A stretch of DNA of 64,000 bases. It comes from CAWIHS01 sp963836005 (GTDB lineage Bacteria; Pseudomonadota; Gammaproteobacteria; GRL18). A program made the position numbers and the translations under genes. Of the stretch, positions 7,846 to 17,127 are shown piece by piece; the first letter of the stretch is position 1, and each line of letters begins with the position of its first letter. The notes under the pieces were generated by a model. The model searched no databases. It saw only the letters and a list, made by a program, of their open reading frames with translations, and was not told the origin of the DNA. The stretch covers positions 124,001 through 188,000 of the forward strand of contig CAWIHS010000006.1 of assembly GCA_963836005.1 (NCBI GenBank), written 5' to 3'.

Positions 7846-9329
7846 TGAATCATAATCCCGAACTTATTTTTGCATTATCAGACAGCCAGAGAAAGGTTCG
7901 CTCACTGGCACCACAAACGGCTACTGGTGATAGCGAGAAACTGCTACCCGAACATCTGCTGCGTAAAGAACCGCTGGAATTGCCGCAGGTAGGTGAGCTG
8001 CAGGTGGTGCGCCATTATACCCGCCTGTCGCAGAAAAATTTTTCTATCGATACCCACTTTTATCCACTGGGTTCCTGTACCATGAAGTACAACCCAAGAT
8101 TATGCAATACCCAGGCTCGGTTGCCAGGTTTTGCTGGCCGTCATCCTCTGGCGCACAGTTCTATGAGCCAGGGCATAATGGCCTGCTTTTATGAACTTCA
8201 GGAAATGCTTAAAACAGCCACTGGTATGCAGCAAGTGTCATTAACGCCCATGGCGGGAGCTCAAGGCGAGTTCACCGGGGTGGCAATGATCAGGGCTTAT
8301 CATGATAACAATAAAGATCATGGCCGTAATGAAATTATTGTACCTGATGCTGCTCATGGGACAAACCCTGCTACTGCAGTGATGTGTGGATATAAGGTCA
8401 AAGAATTGCCCACTAATGATCAGGGTGATGTTGATATTGATGCCTTGCAAGGAATGATAGGCCCTCAGACAGCTGGTATTATGCTGACTAATCCATCCAC
8501 GCTGGGTGTGTTTGAGCGAAATATCAAGCAGATTGCCGATATGATCCATGCGGCAGGCGGCCTGCTCTACTACGATGGCGCCAATCTTAATGCCATCCTG
8601 GGTAAAGTCAAACCCGGAGACATGGGATTTGACGTTATTCATATGAATTTGCATAAAACTTTTTCCACACCTCACGGCGGCGGCGGGCCGGGTGCCGGAC
8701 CGGTAGGTGTGAGTGAGCGTCTGCTACCCTATCTGCCGGTCCCCATGGTTGGAAAAAATGACCAGGGTTATTACTGGATCAGTGAAGATGATCGCCCCTT
8801 GAGCATTGGCCGCCTTTCAGCCTGGATGGGCAATGCGGGTATTTTATTAAGAGCCTATATCTATGCTTCTCTGTTGGGGCGTGACGGTATGGAACGTGTA
8901 GCCGAGTACGCTACACTGAATGCCAACTACCTGCTTAAACAGCTGCAAAAATCGGGCTTTGAAATCGCCTTTCCTGAACGTCGCGCCAGTCATGAATTTA
9001 TTTTAACCCTGCGTAAAGAAGCCAAAGAATTTGGTACCAGTGCCATGGATTTTGCCAAACGGCTGCTGGATTATGGGTTTCATGCACCCACAACCTATTT
9101 TCCTTTACTGGTTCCGGAATGTTTTCTTATTGAGCCTACAGAAACCGAGAGCAAGGAAGATATTGATCGTTTTATTAGCACCATGAATAAAATTCACCAG
9201 GAAGCCCGGGAAAACCCGAAGCTGCTGACTGAAGCCCCTTTTACCTTGCCAGTCAGACGCCTGGATGATGTGAAAGCAGCTCGAGAGCTGGATCTGAATT
9301 TTTATCAAACAAATTTACCATCTGGATGA
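7845..9329 (+). CDS. gcvPB: Glycine dehydrogenase (decarboxylating) subunit 2
   Basis: C-terminal half of the split P-protein and bearer of the PLP cofactor. The Schiff-base lysine is Lys271 in NLHKTFSTPHGGGGPG. Other family blocks are FYPLGSCTMKYNP, TPMAGAQGEFTG, and HGTNPATA. Length (494) is normal. The gene is coupled to gcvPA by a one-base overlap and followed seven bases later by dgkA, so it ends the glycine-cleavage block. GcvL (dihydrolipoamide dehydrogenase) is not here, as is usual since it is shared with other complexes. Confidence 0.96.
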   Translation: MNHNPELIFALSDSQRKVRSLAPQTATGDSEKLLPEHLLRKEPLELPQVGELQVVRHYTRLSQKNFSIDTHFYPLGSCTMKYNPRLCNTQARLPGFAGRHPLAHSSMSQGIMACFYELQEMLKTATGMQQVSLTPMAGAQGEFTGVAMIRAYHDNNKDHGRNEIIVPDAAHGTNPATAVMCGYKVKELPTNDQGDVDIDALQGMIGPQTAGIMLTNPSTLGVFERNIKQIADMIHAAGGLLYYDGANLNAILGKVKPGDMGFDVIHMNLHKTFSTPHGGGGPGAGPVGVSERLLPYLPVPMVGKNDQGYYWISEDDRPLSIGRLSAWMGNAGILLRAYIYASLLGRDGMERVAEYATLNANYLLKQLQKSGFEIAFPERRASHEFILTLRKEAKEFGTSAMDFAKRLLDYGFHAPTTYFPLLVPECFLIEPTETESKEDIDRFISTMNKIHQEARENPKLLTEAPFTLPVRRLDDVKAARELDLNFYQTNLPSG

Positions 9330-9335
9330 CATGCT

Positions 9336-9695
9336 GTGAAACCTGGTAAGACAGGCATCGCCCGTGTCATTGACGCCACTCAATATTCCTGGCTTGGATT
9401 AAAAGCAGCATTTAAGTATGAAGCGGCTTTCCGCCAGGAAATCTTTTTGCTGGCGCTGCTGATACCCACTGCATTATGGGTGGGAAACAGTGGCGTTGAA
9501 TATGCATTACTCATCGGCAGCCTGCTGCTGGTGTTATTGGCTGAAATCATTAATTCCGCGATAGAGGCCGTAGTCGATCGCCTTGGTGAAGAACAGCATG
9601 AGCTGTCCGGCAGAGCTAAAGACATGGGGTCTGCCGCTGTTTTTATTGCCATGATGAATGTACTCGTAACCTGGATAGCGATATTACTGCTTTAA
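9336..9695 (+). CDS. dgkA: Diacylglycerol kinase
   Basis: Small integral-membrane kinase that phosphorylates diacylglycerol, recycling lipid by-products into phosphatidate. The 119 residues contain three hydrophobic helices and the family signature AEIINSAIEAVVDRLG, plus GRAKDMGSAAV. The start is GTG at 9336; the ATG five bases earlier is out of frame and stops at once. It begins seven bases after the gcvPB stop in the same orientation, so it is probably the last gene of that transcript, though functionally unrelated. Confidence 0.93.
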   Translation: MKPGKTGIARVIDATQYSWLGLKAAFKYEAAFRQEIFLLALLIPTALWVGNSGVEYALLIGSLLLVLLAEIINSAIEAVVDRLGEEQHELSGRAKDMGSAAVFIAMMNVLVTWIAILLL

Positions 9696-9906
9696 GTTTT
9701 TAACAAAAATGTCTGCTGATTAAATATTCAACTGCCACTGGACTGCTTTTCAACAAATCCTTTCTTCTCCACCCCAATCTGAACAGGCTCTAAATGTCAG
9801 CAGAGGTTTGCTTCTGCACTAACCTCATTTGATATGAACAGCCGGCTAATTTTGTCATCCTTGTATTACAAGGCCTTATTTTTTAAGCTTTTTTTAAGAT
9901 CCTCGA

Positions 9907-9935
9907 TTGCATAAGGAATGTGCTAAAGGTATAAA
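9907..9935 (+). promoter_or_regulatory. Predicted promoter of the cold-shock gene
   Basis: TTGCAT (9907-9912), 17-bp spacer, TATAAA (9930-9935). This leaves a leader of roughly 145 nt before the csp ATG, the length expected for temperature-sensing cold-shock mRNA leaders. The rest of the 9696-10086 gap holds no gene that I can see. Confidence 0.6.
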
Positions 9936-10086
9936 TAAAGCATCTGAGGTTGTATTCACCTGATACATAAATGAATTTAATAAACCTGAGCCAGGGATTT
10001 AAGAACGCGCATATTCAGCACGTTGTCTAAAGTGTTATCTCCAGGTTCAGATTAATACCGTTGTTATTAAGGAACAGGATGTAGAA

Positions 10087-10317
10087 ATGGAGAACAGAGA
10101 AACAGGAACTGTCAAATGGTTTAATAATGCAAAAGGATTTGGATTTATTGTTATGGAAGCACATGATGATGTTTTCGTACATTTTCGATCCATCAGGGGA
10201 GACGGCTATCGGACTCTGAAACAGGGAGCCAACGTTGAATTTGACCTGATCAAGGGGGAAAAAGGTCTGCAGGCAGAAAATGTCGTACAGATAGCAGAAA
10301 CTGCAGCAGACACTTAA
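10087..10317 (+). CDS. Cold-shock domain protein (CspA family)
   Basis: Single cold-shock domain of 76 residues, a nucleic-acid-binding RNA chaperone. RNP1 (KGFGFI, 16-21) and RNP2 (VFVHF, 29-33) are intact, and TGTVKWFNNAKGFGF is the classic opening. The protein is slightly longer than CspA because of a five-residue N-terminal lead and an acidic, alanine-rich tail. A GGAACAGG ribosome site precedes the ATG. The long untranslated leader and strong upstream promoter suggest post-transcriptional cold control, although the paralog cannot be told from sequence alone. Confidence 0.93.
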   Translation: MENRETGTVKWFNNAKGFGFIVMEAHDDVFVHFRSIRGDGYRTLKQGANVEFDLIKGEKGLQAENVVQIAETAADT

Positions 10318-10515
10318 TCCTAACTCTGAGTATGATCGCCGTCTGAAGTTGCTGATCTGCAGGGGCTCTGCTTTTAGCTCTGTTAAATTTTACAGCAGGT
10401 TTGGGCATCATTCTCTGTATCATTTCTGTGCTGCGATTCTGCAGTGCGGTTACAATATTTATCGTTAATTATGGTATTATCTGCGCTCTACTTATGACTG
10501 TAAGCGCTATTAACC

Positions 10516-11715
10516 ATGTCTGATGAATTACCCCAGTTATGCCTTAAAAAGGGCGAAGAACGCCGTCTCGAACAGGGACATCTATGGATATACAGTAATG
10601 AAGTCGATACCCTGATAACACCGCTTAAGGCATTTTCGCCGGGTGAACAGGTGGTGGTGACTTCGGCACAGGGCAAACTCATGGGGATTGCATATGTGAA
10701 TCCTCACTCTTTGATAGCCGCGCGACTGGTGAACCGTTTCAGTCTTATCCCGCTGGACCGCTCTCTCTTTGTGCATCGAATTAAAATAGCCCTGTCACTT
10801 CGAGAACGCCTCTTCAGTCAGCCTTTTTACCGATTGATCTATGGCGAAAGTGATTTGCTGCCAGGACTGGTTGTCGATCGTTTTGCGGATGTGCTGGTGG
10901 TGCAGATCACCACTGCCGGGATGGAGATGCTGCAGCAGGCATTACTTGAAGCTCTGGAAAAAGTAATCAAACCTGTGGCCATTGTATTAAAAAATGATGT
11001 CAGGATCAGAGAGCTGGAAGGACTGGATTGTTATACCCGGGTAGCATCAGGTGTACTGAATGATGTTACTCTGGTCGAAGAAAATAATACCCGCTTTCTG
11101 GTGGATTTGTTACAGGGGCAGAAAACCGGCTGGTTTTATGATCATCGCATGAACCGTGCCAGAGTACAGCATTATGCCGATAATAAACGAGTCCTGGATC
11201 TGTTTTCCTATATTGGTGCCTGGGGGTTGGAAGCCGCTGCTGCAGGTGCTCGTGAAGTCTTCTGTGTAGATGCCTCAGATGCAGCACTGGATCAAATGCA
11301 TAACAGTGCTCAGAAGAATGGCTTTAATAACATTAGCAGTATTCAGGGTAATGTGTTTGAGGTATTAAAGCATTTACGTCAGGAAAAGGAAAAATTCGAT
11401 ATAGTGATCGTCGATCCGCCAGCCTTCATTAAACGAAAAAAAGATTTCAAAGAAGGGCTGAATGCTTACCGGAGATTGAATCAGATGGCTATGCAGTTAT
11501 GTTCACGGGACGGTATTTTGGTCAGCGCATCCTGTTCACATCACCTGACTTCAGAACTGCTTTTACAGCAGGTACAAAATTCGGCGCGGCATCTGGATCG
11601 TTATGTGCAGTTGCTTGAACAGGGGCATCAGGGACCTGACCATCCGATCCATCCGGCTATCCCGGAAACCGCTTATATCAAATCATTTATAACCCGGGTA
11701 CTGCCAAACTCATGA
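10516..11715 (+). CDS. rlmI: 23S rRNA (cytosine-C5) methyltransferase, RlmI family
   Basis: SAM-dependent rRNA methyltransferase; E. coli RlmI makes m5C1962 in 23S rRNA. The 399 residues have an N-terminal PUA domain (LKKGEERRLEQGHLWIYSNEV) followed by the Rossmann methyltransferase, with GQKTGWFYDHR, the SAM motif VLDLFSYIGAWGLEAA, the DPPAF motif (IVDPPAFIKRKKD) and the candidate catalytic cysteine in VSASCSHH. The ATGA overlap with lgt (11712-11715) couples the two genes. Exact target specificity is inferred from the family. Confidence 0.88.
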   Translation: MSDELPQLCLKKGEERRLEQGHLWIYSNEVDTLITPLKAFSPGEQVVVTSAQGKLMGIAYVNPHSLIAARLVNRFSLIPLDRSLFVHRIKIALSLRERLFSQPFYRLIYGESDLLPGLVVDRFADVLVVQITTAGMEMLQQALLEALEKVIKPVAIVLKNDVRIRELEGLDCYTRVASGVLNDVTLVEENNTRFLVDLLQGQKTGWFYDHRMNRARVQHYADNKRVLDLFSYIGAWGLEAAAAGAREVFCVDASDAALDQMHNSAQKNGFNNISSIQGNVFEVLKHLRQEKEKFDIVIVDPPAFIKRKKDFKEGLNAYRRLNQMAMQLCSRDGILVSASCSHHLTSELLLQQVQNSARHLDRYVQLLEQGHQGPDHPIHPAIPETAYIKSFITRVLPNS

Positions 11716-12524
11716 TAAATTATCCCGCTATTGATCCCGTTGCATTTAGTCTGGGACCGCTTAAAGTACACTGGTATGGAATTTCTTACCTGGTGGCATT
11801 TGCTGGTAGTTGGTATTTTATGCGTCTGAAGGCAAAACAGCCTCATCTACACTGGACTAACGAACAGATAGATGATCTGCTTTTCTACGGTGCATTAGGT
11901 GTGGTATTAGGCGGACGCATCGGCTATACACTGTTTTACAATCTGGGCAGTTTTGTACAGGATCCGCTGATCCTGTTCAGGATCCAGCAGGGAGGCATGT
12001 CCTTTCACGGCGGCCTGCTGGGTGTATTGCTGGCCATGTGGCTGTTCAGTAAAAAATACCATTATACTTTTTTTCAGGTGACAGATTTTATCGCTATTGT
12101 TGTTCCTTTCGGATTAGGTGCCGGGCGCATTGGCAATTTTATCAATGCAGAATTATGGGGCCGTGCGACTGATTTGCCCTGGGCGATGATTTTCCCGACT
12201 GACCCGATGGCTTTGCCGCGACATCCCTCCATGCTGTATGAATTTTTGCTTGAAGGGTTGGTTTTATTTCTGATCCTGTGGTTTTATTCCAATAAACCCC
12301 GGCCAGAAAGGGCGATTTCCGGATTATTTTTAATCCTGTATTCAATCTTTCGCATTCTGGTCGAGTTTGTTCGGCAGCCCGATGCTCACATGGGCCAACA
12401 GGGTTTTATTGCAATGGACTGGTTGACTATGGGTATGCTGCTTTCTATGCCTATGTTTTTATTAGGAATATTTTTATTTTTTCAATCACGTAAAACAGTT
12501 TCTGAAGAATACGGTAGTAATTAA
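11712..12524 (+). CDS. lgt: Prolipoprotein diacylglyceryl transferase
   Basis: Inner-membrane enzyme that adds diacylglycerol from phosphatidylglycerol to the lipobox cysteine of prolipoproteins. The 270 residues contain about seven membrane segments, the conserved MSFHGG (H99) and the Lgt signature GRIGNFIN (138-145), plus HPSMLYEF. The start codon overlaps the rlmI stop. The C-terminus is ordinary. Confidence 0.95.
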   Translation: MINYPAIDPVAFSLGPLKVHWYGISYLVAFAGSWYFMRLKAKQPHLHWTNEQIDDLLFYGALGVVLGGRIGYTLFYNLGSFVQDPLILFRIQQGGMSFHGGLLGVLLAMWLFSKKYHYTFFQVTDFIAIVVPFGLGAGRIGNFINAELWGRATDLPWAMIFPTDPMALPRHPSMLYEFLLEGLVLFLILWFYSNKPRPERAISGLFLILYSIFRILVEFVRQPDAHMGQQGFIAMDWLTMGMLLSMPMFLLGIFLFFQSRKTVSEEYGSN

Positions 12525-12725
12525 TAATATTTTAAAACATAAAGACATTAACATTTTCTTGTGATAGCATACACAGTTAACTATTAAAAAGTTCAGTGCT
12601 TATTCCTCATCTATAATCTGCACGTGCTGATGCTTCTTATTTTTATATAATTGCATTTGCCGGGAATAGCCAGGTTTGAACAACACTGATTTTAAACACT
12701 TAATATATGTATTTAGGAGTATGGT
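12525..12725. other. lgt-dsrE-like intergenic
   Basis: About 200 bp of AT-rich sequence with no gene. AGGAGT stands ahead of the next ATG. Confidence 0.4.
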
Positions 12726-13190
12726 ATGAGTAAGAAGATGGCTGTTATTGCGACTAAAGGAACACTGGATTGGGCCTATCCTCCTTTTATCCTGAGTTCT
12801 ACTGCAGCTGCTCTGGGTTACGATGTTCAAATTTTCTTTACTTTCTATGGCTTAAAGTTACTGGAAAAGAACCTGGATCTGAAAGTCTCACCTCTGGGTA
12901 ATCCAGGAATGCCCATGCCTATGCCCGTTCCTGTATTGATTCAGGCACTGCCGGGCATGCAGAGTTTTATAACCAGTATGATGAAAAAGAAAATGGCCAG
13001 CAAGGGTGTTGCTCCTCTGGATGAATTACGTGACCTGTGCCAGGAAGCTGAAGTTAAGTTTATTGCCTGCCAAATGACCGTAGACCTTTTTGAAATGGAT
13101 ACCAACACTTTTATTGATGATGTTACTTATGCAGGCGCTGCGGCATTTTTTGAATTTGCCGGTGAAGCTGAAATTAACCTGTACATCTAA
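12726..13190 (+). CDS. DsrE/DsrF/DrsH-like family protein
   Basis: Small soluble protein of the DsrE-like superfamily, whose members often carry sulfane sulfur in sulfur-relay or sulfur-oxidation pathways. The 154 residues begin MSKKMAVIATKGTLDWAYPP and contain the methionine/proline-rich loop GNPGMPMPMPVPV and a conserved cysteine in FIACQMT (C115), with another at C105. This resembles the DsrE2-type branch found beside rhodanese and TusA genes in sulfur oxidisers, but no such partner is adjacent. A good AGGAGT ribosome site and a rho-independent terminator flank it, so it is probably monocistronic. The exact substrate is unknown. Confidence 0.8.
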   Translation: MSKKMAVIATKGTLDWAYPPFILSSTAAALGYDVQIFFTFYGLKLLEKNLDLKVSPLGNPGMPMPMPVPVLIQALPGMQSFITSMMKKKMASKGVAPLDELRDLCQEAEVKFIACQMTVDLFEMDTNTFIDDVTYAGAAAFFEFAGEAEINLYI

Positions 13191-13245
13191 TCACTGATCC
13201 AGACACGATATTTTCAGGCTGACATTAGTGTTAGTCTGGCACAAG

Positions 13246-13283
13246 CCATTACTCCTGCATTATTTCTGGAGTGATGGTTTTGT
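13246..13283 (+). terminator. Rho-independent terminator after the DsrE-like gene
   Basis: Ten-base stem CCATTACTCC / GGAGTGATGG (one G-T pair) with a 12-base loop, followed by TTTTGTG. Confidence 0.65.
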
Positions 13284-13530
13284 GTAAAACCTCTCCAGTA
13301 CTCCACTAGCTTGAATCATCAATACCTGGCAAAGAATTAAACTTCGATATCCGACCGTGGAAGCGCAGGAATATAAACGACTTTCAACAAGCCAGGGGTT
13401 TTCAGGCAGAGTTAGATTGATGCTCCTATCTAAATCCAGCTACTAGCCTGTCGGCTTCTATCTCACGTCAAATGAGCAGAACGTCTTAAATTCTTTGTGA
13501 ATAACAGCTTGATCTACACAGGAAGAAACT
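13284..13530. other. Leader region of ispH
   Basis: No gene seen. A weak pairing between AAAGAATTAAAC (about 13331) and TCTTAAATTCTTT (about 13484) might be a decayed terminal repeat. AGGAAGAAAC precedes the ispH ATG. Confidence 0.35.
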
Positions 13531-14463
13531 ATGCAGTTGAAACTCGCTAATCCCAGAGGTTTTTGTGCAGGTGTTGACCGCGCGATTGAAATAGTTGAAC
13601 GGGCGTTAAAAATTTTCGGCGCACCGATTTATGTTAGACATGAAGTGGTACATAATAAAGCCGTGGTCGACTCTTTGCGCGACAGAGGTGCTGTATTTGT
13701 AGAGGAAATTAAAGACGTTCCCGATGGCAGCATCGTGATTTTTAGCGCCCATGGTGTGTCAAAAGCGGTTGCCGAACAAGCTCGTTGCCGTGATGTTAAG
13801 GTCTTTGATGCGACCTGCCCGCTGGTAACCAAAGTACATCTGGAAGTGGCTCGCTACAGTAGAGAGAGTATCGAATGTGTATTGATAGGTCATGCCGGAC
13901 ATCCTGAGGTAGAAGGCACCATGGGCCAATATGATTCACAGTATGACGGTAATATCTATCTGGTAGAAACAAGGCAGGATGTGGAAAAACTGCAAGTTAA
14001 AAATCCGCAGGCTCTGGCCTTTGTCAGTCAGACCACACTTTCAATGGATGACACCGCAGATATTATCGATACCCTGAAACAAAAATTTCCTCATATCCAA
14101 GGCCCGAAGAAGAACGATATTTGCTACGCTACCCAAAGCCGCCAGGATGCGGTAAAAAAATTGGCCCAGACTTCAGAGCTGGTACTGGTGGTTGGTTCAC
14201 CGAACAGTTCTAACTCAAACCGACTCAGGGAAGTGGCTATTCGGCAGGGTGCAGATGCTTATCTGATTGACAGGGCGGACGAAATAAATGCCAAATGGCT
14301 TGAAGGGATTACGCAGGTAGGGGTAACAGCCGGAGCCTCAGCTCCAGAATACCTGGTCGAAGAAGTCGTTGATGAATTACGCCGTCTGGGTGTCAGCGCG
14401 AATCAGGTGGAATTGGGCGAGCAGGAAAATGTGGTATTTTCACTGCCCAAAGAGCTGCAGTAA
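13531..14463 (+). CDS. ispH: 4-hydroxy-3-methylbut-2-enyl diphosphate reductase
   Basis: Last enzyme of the non-mevalonate isoprenoid pathway, an iron-sulfur reductase making IPP and DMAPP. The 310 residues contain the cluster-ligand regions NPRGFCAGVDRAIEIVE (C12), FDATCPLVTKVH and NDICYATQSRQ, plus VVGSPNSSNSNRL. Length and order are standard. It stands alone; lspA and fkpB, common neighbours elsewhere, are absent. thiO begins 91 bp downstream in the same direction. Confidence 0.96.
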   Translation: MQLKLANPRGFCAGVDRAIEIVERALKIFGAPIYVRHEVVHNKAVVDSLRDRGAVFVEEIKDVPDGSIVIFSAHGVSKAVAEQARCRDVKVFDATCPLVTKVHLEVARYSRESIECVLIGHAGHPEVEGTMGQYDSQYDGNIYLVETRQDVEKLQVKNPQALAFVSQTTLSMDDTADIIDTLKQKFPHIQGPKKNDICYATQSRQDAVKKLAQTSELVLVVGSPNSSNSNRLREVAIRQGADAYLIDRADEINAKWLEGITQVGVTAGASAPEYLVEEVVDELRRLGVSANQVELGEQENVVFSLPKELQ

Positions 14464-14554
14464 ATTGTTATATCCAGTTTTCCCGGCGGATAGCTGGAAC
14501 TCGAACACTTTCTTTCGTATGATTTTGTAAAGCGGATTGCGGGTATATCGTAAC

Positions 14555-15691
14555 ATGAATAAAGTCATTATTATCGGTGCCGGCATTATCGGCATGCTAA
14601 CCGCTCGTCTACTCAGAAAAGCCAATCTGGATGTGACTATTATTGAACAGGGCTATGCAGGTAAGGAATCTTCCTGGGCGGGGGGTGGAATTCTCTCGCC
14701 ACTCTATCCCTGGCGATACAGTGAGCCTGTTAGCGTATTGGCGAAATGGGGACAGCAGCATTATCGCAATGTGCTGGAAGCTGTCAGGCTGGAATCGGGG
14801 GTTGACCCGGAATATCTGCGCAGTGGTTTGATATATCTGGATATTGAAGATGAACTGACAATGGCTCGAGCCTGGATGCAGCTGCATGATTATCCTTTTG
14901 AATGTCTGTCTGCTGATGCATTAAAACAGGCAGAGCCTGGACTGGCTGATACCGCGAACCGTTCCGGCTGGCTGACTGAATCCATTGCTCAGGTGCGTAA
15001 TCCGCGTCTGGTCCGTGCCCTGCAGGCAGCTCTGCTTGAACTGGGTGTAAGCATAGAACAACACACTCAGGCTGTATCTTTTATTAGTGAAAAGGGGTCT
15101 GTTAAAGGCGTTAAAACTGACAAGGGTAATTTTTATGCCGACCGGGTGATTGTGGCCGGAGGAGCTTGGAGTGCTCAGTTACTGGAAAAATGCCTCAAGG
15201 TGCCGAAAATTGCCCCGGTTAAAGGACAGATGATCGTTTTTAAAGCAGAGCCTGGGGTGGTTTCACATATCGTTTTAAGCAAAGGCCGTTATGTGATTCC
15301 GCGTAAAGACGGACACGTTGTGCTGGGCAGTACGCTGGAGTTTAATGAATTCGATAAATCCACCAGTGCAGAAGTGCTTGATGAACTGAAGCAGGAGGCC
15401 TGGCGTATTATTCCCGCACTAATTAACTATCCCGTTGCAAAACAATGGGCCGGTTTACGTCCCGGCTCAATAGATGGGGTTCCATATATTGGCGAACATC
15501 CTGAACTGAAAAATCTCTATCTGAATGCCGGGCACTTCAGAAATGGCGTGGTGATTGGCCTGGCTTCCTGTCAGTTGCTGGTCAACCAGCTATTGGGTGA
15601 AACTCCGATTGTAGACACCAGCCCTTACCGGCTGACTGAAGATCGCCTGGTAAACGATATCAAAAAGATTGATCTGCGTGAGGCGATTTGA
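14555..15691 (+). CDS. thiO: Glycine oxidase ThiO-like FAD-dependent oxidoreductase
   Basis: FAD enzyme of the DAO family that oxidises glycine to iminoglycine for thiazole synthesis in thiamine biosynthesis. I place the start at the ATG 14555 (MNKVIIIGAGIIGM), where the dinucleotide-binding GxGxxG falls at the right distance from the N-terminus; a TTG six codons upstream is less likely. The ESSWAGGGILSPLYPW block and the C-terminal WAGLRPGSIDGVPYIGEH are family hallmarks. No thiS or thiG is adjacent, so the pathway assignment rests on family alone. Confidence 0.85.
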   Translation: MNKVIIIGAGIIGMLTARLLRKANLDVTIIEQGYAGKESSWAGGGILSPLYPWRYSEPVSVLAKWGQQHYRNVLEAVRLESGVDPEYLRSGLIYLDIEDELTMARAWMQLHDYPFECLSADALKQAEPGLADTANRSGWLTESIAQVRNPRLVRALQAALLELGVSIEQHTQAVSFISEKGSVKGVKTDKGNFYADRVIVAGGAWSAQLLEKCLKVPKIAPVKGQMIVFKAEPGVVSHIVLSKGRYVIPRKDGHVVLGSTLEFNEFDKSTSAEVLDELKQEAWRIIPALINYPVAKQWAGLRPGSIDGVPYIGEHPELKNLYLNAGHFRNGVVIGLASCQLLVNQLLGETPIVDTSPYRLTEDRLVNDIKKIDLREAI

Positions 15692-15715
15692 ATGAGGCTG
15701 AAAAAATACACACAG

Positions 15716-15903
15716 CTTTAACCTAAAAAAATCAGTTAAACCTACTGCGAGCGTCTAATACACTGAATCTTCAAGACTTTCCAGAACATTTTGAACTCAC
15801 CCGTAGGTTGGCTACGAATAAGTCCAAAATAACCTGTAAATTATTGAATCTTCAGCACCTTAATCGCTCTCGCTACGATTGAACTGATTATTTTAGGTTT
15901 AAG
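15716..15903. repeat. MITE-like element with long imperfect terminal inverted repeats
   Basis: The left arm (15721-15756, AACCTAAAAAAATCAGTT onward to CTGCGAGCG) pairs with the right arm (about 15866-15901, CGCTCTCGCTACG onward to AACTGATTATTTTAGGTT) over roughly 36 bp with a few mismatches. The interior holds two copies of TGAATCTTCA. It fills the gap between convergent thiO and nadC and differs from the GTAACTATTCAGCGTA family. Confidence 0.65.
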
Positions 15904-15913
15904 CAATACCCAT

Positions 15914-16771
15914 TCAGCAATTTGAGTCAAAGCGCAGTGAAAAATCCGTCGCTTTAAGGTGCTTGGTGATGGCGCCAGTGGAAATATAATCTATGCCCAG
16001 CTGTGCGTAGTCTTTAATCGTCTGTGCAGTGATATTGCCTGATACTTCAAGTCGAGCCTGATGCTTATTGATGTTAACGGCCTGTTTGAGTGTGGTATGG
16101 CTCATATTATCCAGTAACAGAATATCTGCACCGGCCTTGAGAGCTTCGCTGACTTCGTCCAGGTTTTCGACTTCCACTTCAATTTTTAAAGTATGCGGTG
16201 CAGTTGCTCTGGCCGTGGCGACAGCCTGTGTGATTGAACCTGCGGCCAGGATATGATTTTCCTTGATTAAGATACCGTCAAACAGTCCATGGCGGTGATT
16301 ACTCCCTCCGCCGCAGCGGACTGCATATTTTTGTGCTGCTCTGAAGCCTGGTATGGTTTTTCGGGTATCCAGCAATTTTATTCCAGAACCTTTAAGTAAT
16401 CCGGCATAGTGTGCTGTTGTTGTAGCCGTTCCTGACAGGGTTTGCAGGAAATTCATGGCTGTTCTCTCTCCAGTGAGAATAGCGCGGGCATTGCCTTGCA
16501 GGCGGCATACGGCCTGATCAGCTGTTATTCTATCACCATCTTTGCAGCTCCAGTTTATGCGCAGCGGATTTTTGTCCTCAATGCCCAGCTGCCGGAAGAC
16601 TTCGTCGAACCATTGCTGTCCGCAGAGAATGGCTGCTTCACGGCATATTAAGATGGCGCTACTGTTGTTGTCTGCAGGTATCAGTTCTGCGGTGACGTCA
16701 CCATTGCCTATATCTTCTGCCAGGGCGAGTTCAACATGTGACTGGATAATTGAGTGAGGGATAGAAGACAT
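15914..16771 (-). CDS. nadC: Nicotinate-nucleotide pyrophosphorylase (quinolinate phosphoribosyltransferase)
   Basis: Converts quinolinate and PRPP to nicotinate mononucleotide in de novo NAD synthesis. The 285 residues show the N-terminal LAEDIGNGDVTAELIP, the LLDTRKTIPGFR block with active-site basic residues, AVRCGGGSNHRHGLFDGILIKENH, and IEVEVENLDE with LLDNMS. Length and motifs are standard for type II PRTases. It is monocistronic in reverse orientation, with repeat elements on both sides. Confidence 0.96.
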   Translation of the reverse strand: MSSIPHSIIQSHVELALAEDIGNGDVTAELIPADNNSSAILICREAAILCGQQWFDEVFRQLGIEDKNPLRINWSCKDGDRITADQAVCRLQGNARAILTGERTAMNFLQTLSGTATTTAHYAGLLKGSGIKLLDTRKTIPGFRAAQKYAVRCGGGSNHRHGLFDGILIKENHILAAGSITQAVATARATAPHTLKIEVEVENLDEVSEALKAGADILLLDNMSHTTLKQAVNINKHQARLEVSGNITAQTIKDYAQLGIDYISTGAITKHLKATDFSLRFDSNC

Positions 16772-16803
16772 TTAGAATAGCTGGTTAAAAAGCTGCAAAA
16801 AGT

Positions 16804-17027
16804 GTAACTATTCAGCGTAATTTTGAAAACGTCCTTGACACCAGGAATTTGCTGACCCACATGGATGTGGGAAATGCAGGTTATGCATGGAGCTATTACC
16901 TGCCCAGAAGACGCCGTAAATTCGTCCATGCAGGCTTGAATGTGGCATCCATGCCACATACACTTCTTACGCAAACACCTGATATCAAGAACTTACGTAT
17001 AAATCTAAAATACGCTGAATAGTTACC
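16804..17027. repeat. Modular hairpin-rich MITE-like repeat, copy B
   Basis: Same TIR (GTAACTATTCAGCGTA and its inverse) and nearly identical ~50-bp outer segments as copy A. The core differs: it contains CCCACATGGATGTGGG, a perfect 16-bp palindrome, and a GCAGGTTATGCATGG / GAGCTATTACCTGC hairpin, both also found in reverse in copy C. This module swapping is the reason for calling the family modular. Confidence 0.8.
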
Positions 17028-17127
17028 AAAAAGTTTAAGTTGCAGCAAATTATTCGTTTGTACTCAGGGATAATCGGGACCTGGTAGTGACTAGGCGCGA
17101 TTTTATCCTGAGTTCAGATTAAATATA

